DNA of 64,000 nucleotides. It comes from Leucothrix mucor DSM 2157 (GTDB lineage: Bacteria > Pseudomonadota > Gammaproteobacteria > Thiotrichales > Thiotrichaceae). Location of the stretch: assembly GCF_000419525.1 (NCBI RefSeq), contig NZ_ATTE01000001.1, forward strand, positions 1,674,001 to 1,738,000, in the 5' to 3' direction. The translations under genes were made by a program, and so were the position numbers. Positions 8,952 through 18,609 of the stretch are shown here, one piece after another (positions within the stretch are counted from its first letter, which is position 1; each line of letters begins with the position of its first letter). The notes below the pieces were generated by a model. That model was not told the origin of the DNA. It saw only the letters and a list, made by a program, of their open reading frames with translations, and made no database searches.

Positions 8952-9009
8952 AATAATTCCACTAGCTATTCGTGAGTGTTAATACGGTCGGCGGCTTATT
9001 TTAGATCAA

Positions 9010-9948
9010 TTAGGCTGCAAGATAGTGTAATAGGGTGCGCAGTGCAATGGCAACCAATGCGCCATAAGCGGCAGGGCGGACCACGGATGCAACGCGTGGG
9101 CCAGCGCTCATTAGTATCGCCACGCCAGCTACATCAAATGGGGTAATCAACAAGCCCGCACTGATATGAAATTCTCGCAAACTAATAATATCTTGCTGCA
9201 AGTACTCGGTCATCACTCCCATCATGGCGGTACCGCCGGCAATCGCTTTGGTAATCAGTGGCAACAGCATTTCGGGAGATAAATCCAGCGCATTGAAGGT
9301 TGGGGTCAGCAGGGTTTCTATCCCGCTAATCATGCCGGACGAACGCAGAATATTAACCAGCAATAATGCCAGTACCAGCATTGGTAAGGAGCTTACTGCC
9401 AGATTAAACGCTTCGCGGCCGGCGCTATTAATTAACTCTAGTAAGCCGCGAGTGTCATTTGCGACCGGATGCTCAGGCAACTCAACAAAGGGTGCCTCGG
9501 CATCATTTAACCCACGACCAAACAGATAATAAGTGGAGGCCGCTCCAGCCAACGCACCAATCACCGAGATACCAATAATCAGCATGGTATTGGCACCAAA
9601 CGCCGCCATCGGAAAGGTGACATTAGCTTGCGCTGCGCCAAATACCATCGCTAGCGTAGCTGCAATTTGCCGACGAGGAATCACGCTTTTATCCATCATT
9701 GCCAACGTGGCTAAGGGCGCAGCCACACCCACAAACAGCACTTGTATTAAGGCAAATAAACCCAAGCCCGGAATTCCAAATACACGTACGACTGGCGTCG
9801 AGTGCCTAACAATCCAATCCAAAATGCCGCGCGCTTCTAAAATGCGCATAATGGTTAGCATTACAATCATAATGGGCATCAATACAAACAATGCCAGCTC
9901 GACACCGGAACGCCCGGAGAGCAGTATTAAATCAGCAATTTCAGTCAT
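9010..9948 (-). CDS. Nucleoside-recognition (Gate) domain membrane protein
   Basis: A 312-residue integral membrane protein with about eight hydrophobic helices. It resembles the Gate/nucleoside-recognition family related to spore maturation proteins and YjiG/YjiH, with glycine-rich segments such as GIPGLGLFALIQVLF and ITKAIAGGTAMMGVM. Family members are poorly characterised; transport of a small solute is plausible. It is oriented with the downstream hydrolase-OsmC gene (58 bases) and follows the phosphatase gene by 36 bases, so the three may form an operon. Confidence 0.75.
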   Translation of the reverse strand: MTEIADLILLSGRSGVELALFVLMPIMIVMLTIMRILEARGILDWIVRHSTPVVRVFGIPGLGLFALIQVLFVGVAAPLATLAMMDKSVIPRRQIAATLAMVFGAAQANVTFPMAAFGANTMLIIGISVIGALAGAASTYYLFGRGLNDAEAPFVELPEHPVANDTRGLLELINSAGREAFNLAVSSLPMLVLALLLVNILRSSGMISGIETLLTPTFNALDLSPEMLLPLITKAIAGGTAMMGVMTEYLQQDIISLREFHISAGLLITPFDVAGVAILMSAGPRVASVVRPAAYGALVAIALRTLLHYLAA

Positions 9949-9984
9949 GGTGTATCCGAAGCGGGATAGGTAAGAGGGCGGCTG

Positions 9985-10464
9985 TTAATCCGTTTGAGAC
10001 AGGATATGATCCAACAAACCCTGCGAGGCTACTTCTACCATATCCAACACAGTTTCAAAACCCTGCGGACCACCATAGTAAGGATCAGGAACTTCGGTCT
10101 CCGGTCGCTGTGGCGCATACGACATCAGCAGGTGAACGCGTTGGCGCAGTGCCGGTGGCGTTAATTTTCGAAGTGCGCTCATATTGGCCTGATCCATCGC
10201 AATGACATAATCGAAGCGCTCAAAATCATCCACCGTAACCTGCCGTGCCCGTTGAGCAGACAAGTTATAGCCTTGCTTCAGTGCGGTGGATTGCGCACGT
10301 TTATCGGGCGGCTCGCCAACGTGATAGGCATGGGTTCCAGCAGAATCCACATGAATTTTATCACTCAGCTTATTGCGCTTAACCAATGCCTGAAATACGC
10401 CATGGGCGGTGGGTGAGCGGCAAATATTGCCCATGCAGACGAAGAGTACGTTTGTTTTACTCAT
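9985..10464 (-). CDS. Low-molecular-weight protein tyrosine phosphatase
   Basis: The 159-residue protein has the active-site loop C10-MGNIC-R16-S17 near the N-terminus (CX5R) and the general-acid aspartate in VPDPYYGG, both diagnostic of LMW-PTPs. The length is typical. Such enzymes remove phosphate from tyrosine or low-molecular substrates in the cytoplasm. There is no adjacent tyrosine kinase or exopolysaccharide operon, so a Wzb-type capsule role is not supported. Confidence 0.92.
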   Translation of the reverse strand: MSKTNVLFVCMGNICRSPTAHGVFQALVKRNKLSDKIHVDSAGTHAYHVGEPPDKRAQSTALKQGYNLSAQRARQVTVDDFERFDYVIAMDQANMSALRKLTPPALRQRVHLLMSYAPQRPETEVPDPYYGGPQGFETVLDMVEVASQGLLDHILSQTD

Positions 10465-10494
10465 GAATTGATACCCGAAAATAGCCTATGAAGA

Positions 10495-11526
10495 GTGCCG
10501 AACTTTGACATAATAAACGGCACCACTCAATGCAGGAATCCAAGCTTGAATCCAAACATAGACCCGCACTTAGCCACCATTATCCTTAACGCGACCGGCG
10601 CTAGTGAGTTATCGCTGGCTGGCACCATTCAAAACTTGTGGAGTGGTTATGGCAGTATCGACCGCTATCGTTTAACCGGCGGCGAACAAGCATCGGTAAT
10701 CGTGAAGCACGTACGCCTACCCAAGCGCAGCGAGCACCCACGCGGCTGGAATACCAATCTCTCCCATCAACGCAAACTGCGCTCCTACCAAGTGGAAACT
10801 GCTTGGTATGCACAGTGGGCAGCCCGCTGCAATGAAGATTGCCGTGTACCGCATTGCTTATCGCTAGAGCAACGCGATGATGAGTTTCTAATGGTGATGG
10901 AAGATCTCGATGATAGCGGCTATCCCGCCCGCAGGGAGCAAGCCTCCCTAGCTGAAATCAATGTGTGCCTACATTGGCTAGCTAATTTTCATGCCACGTT
11001 TTTAGGTGAGAAGCCGCAAGGGCTTTGGGAGACCGGTACTTACTGGCATTTAGAAACTCGGCCTGATGAGCTAGCTGCTTTGCCTGAAGGCGCTTTAAAG
11101 CAAGCCGCCGCGAGCTTTGATCAACGCTTAAAAGACGCCTCCTTTCAAACCTTAGTCCATGGCGATGCCAAGCTGGCTAACTTCTGTTTTTCTGAAGATG
11201 GCACTGAAGTAGCCGCGGTTGATTTTCAATATGTTGGCGGTGGTTGCGGCATGAAAGATGTGGCGTACTTTATTGGCAGCTGCCTCGATGAACACGATTG
11301 CGAGCGGTTGGAAGGGCAGTTACTCGATACTTACTTTGCGGCGTTAAACACGGCCTTAGCCAAGCACCAGTCAACCATTAATCCACAAGCGGTTGAAGCG
11401 GCATGGCGACCATTATACGCCGTAGCATGGTCTGATTTTTACCGATTCCTGCAGGGCTGGAGCCCCGGCCATTGGAAAATTCACAGCTATAGCGAGCGAC
11501 TCGCTAATGAGGTTATCTCAACATGA
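10495..11526 (+). CDS. Phosphotransferase of the aminoglycoside/choline kinase fold
   Basis: The frame from GTG 10495 encodes 343 residues with the kinase-like catalytic loop [11 protein letters not shown] and the metal-binding [18 protein letters not shown], as in the APH/choline kinase and ecdysteroid-kinase-like families. The N-terminal lobe contains a glycine-rich [10 protein letters not shown] loop and a lysine in VIVKHVRLP. The substrate is unknown. The start is uncertain: no good ribosome site precedes the GTG, and no in-frame ATG occurs before the domain. The stop overlaps the next gene by 4 bases. Confidence 0.82.
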   Translation: MPNFDIINGTTQCRNPSLNPNIDPHLATIILNATGASELSLAGTIQNLWSGYGSIDRYRLTGGEQASVIVKHVRLPKRSEHPRGWNTNLSHQRKLRSYQVETAWYAQWAARCNEDCRVPHCLSLEQRDDEFLMVMEDLDDSGYPARREQASLAEINVCLHWLANFHATFLGEKPQGLWETGTYWHLETRPDELAALPEGALKQAAASFDQRLKDASFQTLVHGDAKLANFCFSEDGTEVAAVDFQYVGGGCGMKDVAYFIGSCLDEHDCERLEGQLLDTYFAALNTALAKHQSTINPQAVEAAWRPLYAVAWSDFYRFLQGWSPGHWKIHSYSERLANEVIST

Positions 11527-12223
11527 CCACACACTCCCCAAATCCCGCGTACCTTGCCGACGATAAGCGCTACACGCAAATGACTTACCAGCGTTGTGGC
11601 CAGTCCGGCCTTAAGCTGCCTCGCTTATCCCTTGGCTTATGGCAAAACTTTGGCGCCGTTGATAACACCGTCAACTCACGAGATTTACTGCGCTGCGCCT
11701 TTGATAATGGCATTAACCATTTTGACTTAGCCAATAATTACGGCCCACCGTATGGCTCGGCAGAAGCTAATTTCGGCAAGTTGTTTCAAGCTGACTTCAA
11801 ACTCATCAACCACGTTACAATCTGTTTGATCGCCGGATTGAAGAGGGCTTGTGTGAAGTGCTGGATGAGAGCGGAGTAGGTGCCATTGCATTTTCACCCT
11901 TGGCGCAAGGCGTACTGACTAACAAGTACTTAAACGGCATCCCTGAAGATTCACGCGCCGCCAACAAAGCCATTGTGCATTTAAGTGAGAATGATATTAG
12001 TGCCGAGAAAATTCGCAAAGCGCAAGCATTAAATCAAATTGCCGAAGCGCGAGGTCAGAACCTTGCACAAATGGCGGTGGCTTGGGTACTGCATAATCCG
12101 GCGATTACCTCCTGCCTGATTGGCGCCAGCAAAACCGCGCAGATTTTGGATTCGATCAAGGCGTTGGAGAATCTGACCTTTAGCGATGAAGAGCTTCACT
12201 CAATCCGTGAAATTATTAGCTAA
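11523..12223 (+). pseudogene. Aldo/keto reductase (YghZ/Gpr-like), broken by internal deletion and frameshift
   Basis: The first frame (11523-11879) reads as the start of a YghZ-type L-glyceraldehyde 3-phosphate reductase: CGQSGLKLPRLSLGLW, FDLANNYGPPYGSAEANFG. The homology then jumps: just after QADF (near 11800) the other frame continues THQPRYNLFDRRIEEGL, then VGAIAFSPLAQGVLTNKYL and SCLIGASKTAQIL to the stop at 12223. About 120 residues are missing between these points, including the segments with the catalytic Lys and His, and the reading frame changes. The remaining halves cannot make an active barrel. It overlaps the upstream kinase gene by 4 bases. Confidence 0.88.
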
Positions 12224-12437
12224 ATTGAGCCATCACAGGTCAAATACCTATAATTTTACGATAGCGTGGAATAGCACTACACAGAACGCCGTAGAAGTGA
12301 TAGAAATAAGTGTGTTATTCGAAAACGAACCAATTCGCCAGATTTAGTGCTAATCCGGACGTTCATGTTCCGGCTGAAAACCCTCGCCGTCATAGCATAA
12401 CCCCTGCTAAACGGTAAAAATGGAGTGAAGAATCTAC

Positions 12438-15221
12438 ATGGAAAAAAACAAAAGTCACAACAAGCTAAGCACACTGAAACGAACCAAACTTGATCATTAC
12501 CACAGCCCGACAAAGTTTCGATTTGATACCTGGTACGCGCTGGAAGAATCTACTCAGCGCTTGCGTGACAAATACCGTCGGGGTGACAATACGGCGAAGG
12601 AGTTGGAGGCCACTCGCCAAGGGCTGGAAACCTTAAGCATTATCGAAGAATACACCGCGTTTCCATCGCAGGATGATTGCCAATATTTAAAGACCTTATT
12701 TGATGGCGAGGACTATTCCTTACTGGCGCAAACGGTCTCGTATATCGTGCGGGCTTTATCCAGTGAGCTGTACCGCACTCGCACTATCGACCTTGGCAAT
12801 ACCAAAGAACTGAACTCGCTGGATGCCATGAATGAGGCATCACGCCGTAATGATGATAACGTCAATAATCGTCACTATTTTGAAGTGCTGATTGTCGATG
12901 ATGGCTCCGAGGAAGACACGGCGTCATTGCGCGACAGCCTGCGTCAGGTACGCCGTCCGGAAGATAATTTCATCTACGATGTGGTCATCGTACCGAGCTT
13001 GGAAGATGCACTGATTGCGGTGATGTTTAACTACAATATCCAAGCCTGCGTGATTCGCTATGGCTTCCCGCTGCACTCCAAAAATCATCTGGAGTTATTG
13101 CAGCAATACCTCACCAATATTGATGACAGCAGCTATGAAGACACGCCGGAGAAAGAACGTGGTCCGCTACTGGCTGATCTGATTCGCACTTTGCGCCCAG
13201 AGCTGGATTTATATCTGGTCACCAATACGGCAGTGGAAGATCTGGCCAGCCGCGTAAGTCGCCGTTTCCGACGCATATTCTATCGCCAAAAAGATCATCT
13301 GGAGCTGCATTTAAATATTCTGCGCGGCATACAGGACCGCTACCAGACGCCATTTTTCACCGCACTGCGTGAATACAGTCGCCAGCCAACCGGCGTCTTC
13401 CACGCCATGCCGATTTCGCGCGGTAAGTCGATTACCAAGTCGCACTGGATTCAGGACATGCTGCACTTTTATGGCATGAATATTTTCCTCGCGGAAACCT
13501 CTACCACGTCCGGTGGACTCGACTCCTTGCTGCAGCCACATGGGCCCATTAAAAAAGCTCAAGAGCTCGCCGCACGCGCGTTTGGCGCTAAGTGGACCTT
13601 CTTTGTCACCAACGGCACCTCGACCTCGAATAAAATCGTTGTGCAAGCACTGGTACGCCCGGATGACATTGTACTGATTGACCGCGACTGTCATAAATCG
13701 CATCACTACGGCATGGTGCTATCCGGTGCGCGAGTTAGCTATCTGGACTCTTATCCGCTACATGATTACTCCATGTACGGCGCAGTGCCGATTCGCGAAA
13801 TGAAGGAACGCTTGCTGCAATATCGCGAAGCTGGCTTGCTCGATAAAGTGCGTATGCTATTGCTCACTAACTGTACCTTCGATGGCGTGGTGTATAACGT
13901 TGAACGCATTATGGAAGAGTGTTTGGCGATTAAGCCTGACCTGATTTTCCTATGGGATGAGGCCTGGTTTGCCTTTGCCGGTTGTGTGCCGACTTACCGT
14001 AAACGTACCGCCATGGCGACCGCAGCGCGCTTACTGAAAAAATACCGCACTGACGAGTACCGCGCGGAGTACGAAGCCTTTACCGAGCGCACCAAGGATA
14101 TGAGCGATGAGGAGCTGCTCCATGAGCGCCTGATGCCCGATCCGGATAAGGTCCGCATTCGCGTTTATGCTACGCAATCCACTCATAAATCGCTGACCTC
14201 TTTACGTCAGGGTTCGATGATTCATGTCTACGATCAGGATTTCAAGCACAAGGTACGCCCATCGTTTACCGAAGCCTTTATGACGCATACCTCTACCTCC
14301 CCCAACTACCAGATTTTGGCCAGCTTGGATGTGGGTCGTCGGCAAGTAGAGTTGGAAGGCTTTGAGATGGTGCAGCATCAGCTGGAGCTGGCCATGGCCT
14401 TGCGCGAGCGGGTGGCAAAGAATCCATTAATCAGCAAATATTTCCGCTTCTTAGTCGCTAAGGATTTGATTCCGGCAGAGTATCGCCAATCGGGCATTGA
14501 GTCGTATTACAGTGTGGAAACCGGCTGGGCTAACAGCAGCATGGAGCAAGCTTGGGATCAGGATGATTTTGTCATCGACCCCACGCGCCTCACGCTGTAC
14601 TTAGGTAAAACCGGCATCGACGGGGATACCTTTAAAAACGAATACCTGATGGATAAATACGGGATTCAGATCAATAAAACCTCCCGTAATACCGTGTTGT
14701 TTATGACCAATATCGGTACCACACGAAGCTCAGTCGCCTTCCTGTTGGAAGTGTTGGTACAGATTGCCACCGAGCTGGATCGGGACGCGGAGGATGCCAG
14801 TCAGGCAGAGCGCTTGATCAACCAGCGTCGGATTAAATCACTCTCTGAAGACTTGCCGCCGCTGCCAGACTTTAGCCGCTTTAGTCCGCAGTTTTTACGC
14901 GGTAAAGATGCCACTACGCCGGACGGTAAAATTCGTGATGCTTACTTCTTAGCCGCCGAACCTGATCAGTCGGAGTATTTCTTGCTGGATGATGGCAGTA
15001 TCGAAGCGGAGATGGCAAAAGGGCGGGATTTGGTATCCGCGACTTTTGTGATTCCGTATCCACCAGGCTTCCCGATCTTGGTGCCGGGGCAGGTGATCAG
15101 TAAGGAGATACTGGACTTTATGCGCGCGCTGGATGTGAAGGAAATTCACGGCTATCAAGTAGAGCTTGGTTTGCAGGTGCTGACTGAAGAAGTGTTAGCA
15201 ATACAAGCTAAGAAGCAGTAA
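12438..15221 (+). CDS. PLP-dependent Orn/Lys/Arg decarboxylase, long form
   Basis: A 927-residue fold-type I PLP enzyme of the Orn/Lys/Arg decarboxylase family. The wing domain (about 140-270) is receiver-like (HYFEVLIVDDGSEED). The PLP domain follows, with FFVTNGTSTSNKIV, DRDCHKSHHYG, the PLP-binding aspartate in FLWDEAWFAF and the Schiff-base Lys584 in TQSTHKSLTSL. The C-terminal domain includes FVIPYPPGFPILVPGQ. It is longer than E. coli lysine or ornithine decarboxylase (715-755 residues) because of an extended N-terminus and a late insert. Arginine, lysine or ornithine cannot be told apart here. A terminator follows. Confidence 0.88.
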   Translation: MEKNKSHNKLSTLKRTKLDHYHSPTKFRFDTWYALEESTQRLRDKYRRGDNTAKELEATRQGLETLSIIEEYTAFPSQDDCQYLKTLFDGEDYSLLAQTVSYIVRALSSELYRTRTIDLGNTKELNSLDAMNEASRRNDDNVNNRHYFEVLIVDDGSEEDTASLRDSLRQVRRPEDNFIYDVVIVPSLEDALIAVMFNYNIQACVIRYGFPLHSKNHLELLQQYLTNIDDSSYEDTPEKERGPLLADLIRTLRPELDLYLVTNTAVEDLASRVSRRFRRIFYRQKDHLELHLNILRGIQDRYQTPFFTALREYSRQPTGVFHAMPISRGKSITKSHWIQDMLHFYGMNIFLAETSTTSGGLDSLLQPHGPIKKAQELAARAFGAKWTFFVTNGTSTSNKIVVQALVRPDDIVLIDRDCHKSHHYGMVLSGARVSYLDSYPLHDYSMYGAVPIREMKERLLQYREAGLLDKVRMLLLTNCTFDGVVYNVERIMEECLAIKPDLIFLWDEAWFAFAGCVPTYRKRTAMATAARLLKKYRTDEYRAEYEAFTERTKDMSDEELLHERLMPDPDKVRIRVYATQSTHKSLTSLRQGSMIHVYDQDFKHKVRPSFTEAFMTHTSTSPNYQILASLDVGRRQVELEGFEMVQHQLELAMALRERVAKNPLISKYFRFLVAKDLIPAEYRQSGIESYYSVETGWANSSMEQAWDQDDFVIDPTRLTLYLGKTGIDGDTFKNEYLMDKYGIQINKTSRNTVLFMTNIGTTRSSVAFLLEVLVQIATELDRDAEDASQAERLINQRRIKSLSEDLPPLPDFSRFSPQFLRGKDATTPDGKIRDAYFLAAEPDQSEYFLLDDGSIEAEMAKGRDLVSATFVIPYPPGFPILVPGQVISKEILDFMRALDVKEIHGYQVELGLQVLTEEVLAIQAKKQ

Positions 15222-15237
15222 TCGCCTCAGCTTATCA

Positions 15238-15273
15238 GCCCGGTATTGGCATTTCGCCTTGCCGGGCTTTTTT
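15238..15273 (+). terminator. Rho-independent terminator of the decarboxylase gene
   Basis: GCCCGG (15238-15243) pairs with CCGGGC (15262-15267), with additional pairing possible inside, and is followed directly by six T residues. It lies 17 bases after the decarboxylase stop. Confidence 0.85.
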
Positions 15274-15328
15274 AATGCAGACTGTAAAGGCTACAATTGC
15301 CCAAAAAATAGTATTTTATTGATAAGCA

Positions 15329-15342
15329 TGCTATACAAAATA
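15329..15342. promoter_or_regulatory. Candidate operator of the FadR-type regulator (own promoter)
   Basis: TGCTATACAAAATA lies 30 bases before the regulator ATG. The core TATACAAAAT differs at one base from TATACGAAAT in the promoter of the convergent oxidase gene (17506-17515). A shared site in both promoters suggests one regulator for both, but binding is inferred. Confidence 0.35.
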
Positions 15343-15371
15343 GACTATAAGCGCGGGAGAGCGTCGAAAAG

Positions 15372-16034
15372 ATGCCAAAGCAAACTCTAGATAAATCATC
15401 GACCTCATTGTCGAAGCCAATCTATGACGCCTTAAAAGAGGACATCATTACCGGCAAGCTGGCGGCGGGGAAACCACTACGTCAGGACGAAATCGCCAAA
15501 GAGCATGGCGTGAGCAAAGTGCCGGTGCGTGAAGCATTGCTTAAGCTGGAGTCGGATGGCTTTGTGGTATTTCGCAAAAACTGCGGTGCGACGGTGCGTG
15601 AATTATCGATTGCTGAAATTTTGCATCTGATGGATATCCGCGTGGCGCTGGAGTGCAAAGCGCTGGAGCTGGCGATTCCGAACTTAATTCAAGCCGACTT
15701 GGTTGAGGCTAAAAGAATCTTAGACGAGTATACGGATGAGGATAGCCTGAGCTATTGGAGTAAGATGAATCAGCGTTTCCACCACCTGCTGTATGAGCCT
15801 TGTGGCAATGTGCAGTTGCTGGAGATGATCGCTGAAGTGCAGCGTAAAATGGGGCCAACCATTCGCTTACTGGTGACTGAAACAACCGGATTAACCAGAC
15901 CGCAAGCAGAGCATCGGGACATTCTAAGCGCCTGCGAAGCTAATAATGTGGCTTTGGGCGTGGAGTTGCTCAAGCAGCACATTGAAACCACTAAAAAAGA
16001 AACCGCCGCCATGTTACGGCGACGGGATCAATAG
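15372..16034 (+). CDS. GntR-family regulator, FadR/FCD subgroup
   Basis: 220 residues with an N-terminal winged helix (about 15-75: IYDALKEDIITGKLAAGKPLR, HGVSKVPVREALLKLESDGFV) and an all-helical FCD ligand-binding domain. Metal-ligand candidates are the Asp in LMDIRVALE and His residues in NQRFHHLLY and EHRDIL. A GGGAGAG ribosome site precedes the ATG. The gene is convergent with an FAD amine/amino-acid oxidase; members of this subgroup often control neighbouring catabolic genes, so the oxidase is the likely target. Confidence 0.9.
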   Translation: MPKQTLDKSSTSLSKPIYDALKEDIITGKLAAGKPLRQDEIAKEHGVSKVPVREALLKLESDGFVVFRKNCGATVRELSIAEILHLMDIRVALECKALELAIPNLIQADLVEAKRILDEYTDEDSLSYWSKMNQRFHHLLYEPCGNVQLLEMIAEVQRKMGPTIRLLVTETTGLTRPQAEHRDILSACEANNVALGVELLKQHIETTKKETAAMLRRRDQ

Positions 16035-16043
16035 ACTGACCTA

Positions 16044-17426
16044 CTACAAAACGCCTTTTGCACTCTCCAAAAGGCTTGTCATTAGCGCTGCATTCTCATA
16101 GCGTTGGAATGAGAAATCTGCCGCATACTCTGGCAACTCACCACCAGCTACCCAAGCCGCACACAGCTCGCCACCTGCGCAAGATGCCATCGTACCAAAG
16201 CCAGAATGGGCACAATTCATAAAGCTGCCTTCAGGGCCCATGGGGCCAATCAGCGGCCAATTCTCATCTGTCATTGTGTACCAGCCGCCGTAATGATGCA
16301 TGCTGCGAGGCAGTTTGCCATAGTAGGCTTTAAGCGCAGGGTTAAGCCGTGCCGCACCGCGCAATACAATCTCAGGGAAGTTGTCGTTTAGCGGCGACTC
16401 CCACGTTGCTTGTTCTGGCTTTTCATTAAAGGCCCAGCCCATCTTTATCCAATTACCATGATCGCCACCATCAGGGCGACAATGAATAGAGCCAGGCATC
16501 ACCTCTGCTAGCCAGCGGTATTCCGGGTCTTGCAGCATCATTTCGCGCTCATCATCAGCCCAGTCAATCAGCTGGCCATCCAAGTCGATAGAGAAAGGCA
16601 TATTGCGCGGAATGGCTTTTTCCCGATCTTCAAACGCGATCTTTTGCTGGAAGGTGTTGTACAGCGGTAGTTTGACATCCAGCATGGCGGCGATTTTATC
16701 GGCAAACGGGCCAGCGGCATTCACCACTTTAAGCGCGTTTAGCTTTGTGGTTCCCGCCGTATTATTTGAAGCGCTGCTAATCTCTAATTGATAGCATTCG
16801 TCGGTCTTATTAATCGACTCCACCGAGCCGATGATGCGAGTAGCACCGTTTGCTTTTAGGTACTCAAGCATGTGCATACCCAACTGCTGACCGCTGATAT
16901 CGCCACCCCGACGAATATGGATAATGGTTTGAATATCATCGGCGTAAGAGGGGAATGTCTTTCTAATCAGCGCTTGGTTACGCAGGATATCGACGCCGCG
17001 AGGGGCTGTTTCCCAGTCGGGCGCGATAGGTGGCTGATAGCTCGCTGAGCTGGCACTTTCATGATAACGAATTTCGTGCTCTACTTGCTCGCCAAGTCCA
17101 TTATGCAGCTCCTGAACAATTTGATCGATATTGGTTTCCCGAGTCGCCAGGGAGTAGCCACGTCGATTCATATTGATGCGATTACCACTCTCGCGGGCAA
17201 CGGCTTCGAGCAAATCAATTGAGCGATTAGTCAGCGCCACCATCGAAGGGTGCGGCCACCAGTTTCGGTAGTTTTCTCCAGATTGGGCAGAGGTGAAGTA
17301 CATCGGCTGATCACGGTCGATCAATACAATATTGCGCACACCGTGGTTTTTAGTCAAGTAGTAAGCGGCTGCTATTCCGACGATACCAGTACCGATAATT
17401 GCAACATCGGTTGTCTTGTTTGCCAT
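16044..17426 (-). CDS. FAD-dependent oxidoreductase (DAO/sarcosine oxidase type)
   Basis: About 460 residues with a Rossmann FAD-binding motif at the start (VAIIGTGIVGIAAAYYL) and a closing GFGTMASCAGGELCAAWV region typical of D-amino-acid/sarcosine/dimethylglycine oxidase-like flavoproteins. The start at 17426 (MANKTTDVAII) is chosen because AGGAGAG precedes it by 6 bases; a longer frame to 17492 has no site. The substrate is probably an amine or amino acid, not resolved. A tyrosine- and tryptophan-rich segment (NYRNWWPHPSM) lies near the isoalloxazine side. A motif shared with the regulator gene sits upstream. Confidence 0.88.
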   Translation of the reverse strand: MANKTTDVAIIGTGIVGIAAAYYLTKNHGVRNIVLIDRDQPMYFTSAQSGENYRNWWPHPSMVALTNRSIDLLEAVARESGNRINMNRRGYSLATRETNIDQIVQELHNGLGEQVEHEIRYHESASSASYQPPIAPDWETAPRGVDILRNQALIRKTFPSYADDIQTIIHIRRGGDISGQQLGMHMLEYLKANGATRIIGSVESINKTDECYQLEISSASNNTAGTTKLNALKVVNAAGPFADKIAAMLDVKLPLYNTFQQKIAFEDREKAIPRNMPFSIDLDGQLIDWADDEREMMLQDPEYRWLAEVMPGSIHCRPDGGDHGNWIKMGWAFNEKPEQATWESPLNDNFPEIVLRGAARLNPALKAYYGKLPRSMHHYGGWYTMTDENWPLIGPMGPEGSFMNCAHSGFGTMASCAGGELCAAWVAGGELPEYAADFSFQRYENAALMTSLLESAKGVL

Positions 17427-17501
17427 CTGAAACTCTCCTGATTGACGACCTGTTTGAGCGGGATAATGGATGAAAATATTATTGTATTCCATATATTTTA
17501 A

Positions 17502-17515
17502 ATAGTATACGAAAT
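17502..17515. promoter_or_regulatory. Candidate operator upstream of the FAD oxidase
   Basis: ATAGTATACGAAAT, with palindromic core GTATAC, lies 76 bases before the oxidase start in an AT-rich promoter. Its TATACGAAAT matches the motif at 15332-15341 before the FadR-type gene except for one base. FadR-subgroup operators often centre on GTATAC-like dyads. Confidence 0.38.
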
Positions 17516-17639
17516 GAAGTACTGGATACTGCTAAGCGCTGCGCTCACGGTCGCAAGACTTCAATTCAGCTTGCGATAAATCAAAACGCGCTTACAAAAA
17601 AGGCTAAGATGTGGAGTTTTAGTGGTAGTGATTTGCGCA

Positions 17640-18551
17640 ATGGAAAAACCAAGTATTCAATTTGCCAATGAGCTGGCGGAACTGTTAGCGCCTTTTGAGC
17701 AGCCACTCAAGCTCATCATCCATGTTGGCACGCCCAAAACTGGCACCACCAGCTTACAAACCTACCTCGACAAACGACAACGCAAATTGCGAGGGAAGGG
17801 GATTCTCTACCCGCATAATTTTAAGAATATTAAAAACCCCAGCGCCCCCAAACACCAGTGGTTTGAGAAAAACCTAGTCTCAACACACTTGGAGAACTTC
17901 TTAGAAAACTTTAAGAATATTATCGCGCAAGTTAAGGAAGACACTCACACCCTTATCCTGTCATCAGAGGGGATTTATAATTATTGGTGGGATTTTCCGG
18001 GTGACTCCAAAGACTTGTTAAAAGCGCTAAGTAAGCTTTTCGATGTCGAGGTTTGGGTATGGTTTCGCGAGCCGCTGGCGTTTATTGAAAGTTATTACAA
18101 GCAATGCATTCGCAACCCGCAGCTTGAGAGTAACCCCTGTTACGGCAAGGACCTATCTTTTGCTGAGATGTTGGATATTGACTGGTTTGCTCAGCACTTG
18201 GACTATCAGGGCTTTGTTAATGAGTGCCAAGCGCTGTTTGGCGAAGATAAGGTTTCAGCGTTTAAGTATGAGGGAGATGTGGTGCAGGAAGTCATCCAGA
18301 AACTCGGGCTGGCAACGCCGCATGACAATCCAACTCCGAGACAGAATAGAAGCTTAAATACGGCCTCGATCGCCTTACTCCGAACGATCAATCGCTATGA
18401 TATGACGGCTAAGGACAAGGAGCTGTTGATTCCCCATTTAAAAGCGATGAACGAGGTGCTTGAGGATTATGCGGAGGATACGGTGATTGATGAGGAGTCT
18501 CGGAAGCGGGTATTGCAGCTTGCGACTAGCATAGAAACAAAAATTAAGTGA
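17640..18551 (+). CDS. Sulfotransferase-like protein
   Basis: About 303 residues from ATG 17640 (the frame also opens at GTG 17622). A PAPS-binding 5'-phosphosulfate loop, HVGTPKTGTTSLQTYL, sits near residue 30, and a 3'-phosphate site candidate, WFREPLAFIESYYKQ, lies mid-protein; both are in the order expected for sulfotransferases. The acceptor is unknown: a glycan, lipid or small molecule is possible. No transmembrane segment is evident. It stands alone, followed by a hairpin and a convergent secreted-repeat gene. Confidence 0.75.
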   Translation: MEKPSIQFANELAELLAPFEQPLKLIIHVGTPKTGTTSLQTYLDKRQRKLRGKGILYPHNFKNIKNPSAPKHQWFEKNLVSTHLENFLENFKNIIAQVKEDTHTLILSSEGIYNYWWDFPGDSKDLLKALSKLFDVEVWVWFREPLAFIESYYKQCIRNPQLESNPCYGKDLSFAEMLDIDWFAQHLDYQGFVNECQALFGEDKVSAFKYEGDVVQEVIQKLGLATPHDNPTPRQNRSLNTASIALLRTINRYDMTAKDKELLIPHLKAMNEVLEDYAEDTVIDEESRKRVLQLATSIETKIK

Positions 18552-18593
18552 GTGCCTCGCGAGGGTAATTGTAACAATTAATCGCGGGCACTC
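18550..18593. terminator. Nested hairpin between convergent genes
   Basis: Outer arms GAGTGCCTCGCG (18550-18561) and CGCGGGCACTC (18583-18593) pair with one bulged T. Inside, TAATTGT (18566-18572) pairs with ACAATTA (18574-18580). It overlaps the last bases of the sulfotransferase-like gene and lies 16 bases beyond the end of the hemopexin-like gene, so it can serve as a bidirectional terminator. Confidence 0.55.
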
Positions 18594-18609
18594 TTCTAAT
18601 ACCGGCTGC

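Noticed and set aside
9533-9973. Open frame on the + strand opposite the Gate-domain membrane protein
   Set aside because: It lies antisense to a well-supported gene, has low-complexity composition and no motif or ribosome site.
13311-13706. Minus-strand frame of 131 codons inside the decarboxylase gene
   Set aside because: It is fully inside a conserved PLP enzyme coding region and shows no domain; a shadow of codon bias.
17427-17492. Longer start of the FAD oxidase at 17492
   Set aside because: The internal ATG at 17426 has a strong AGGAGAG site and begins the FAD-binding fold; the extension has neither.
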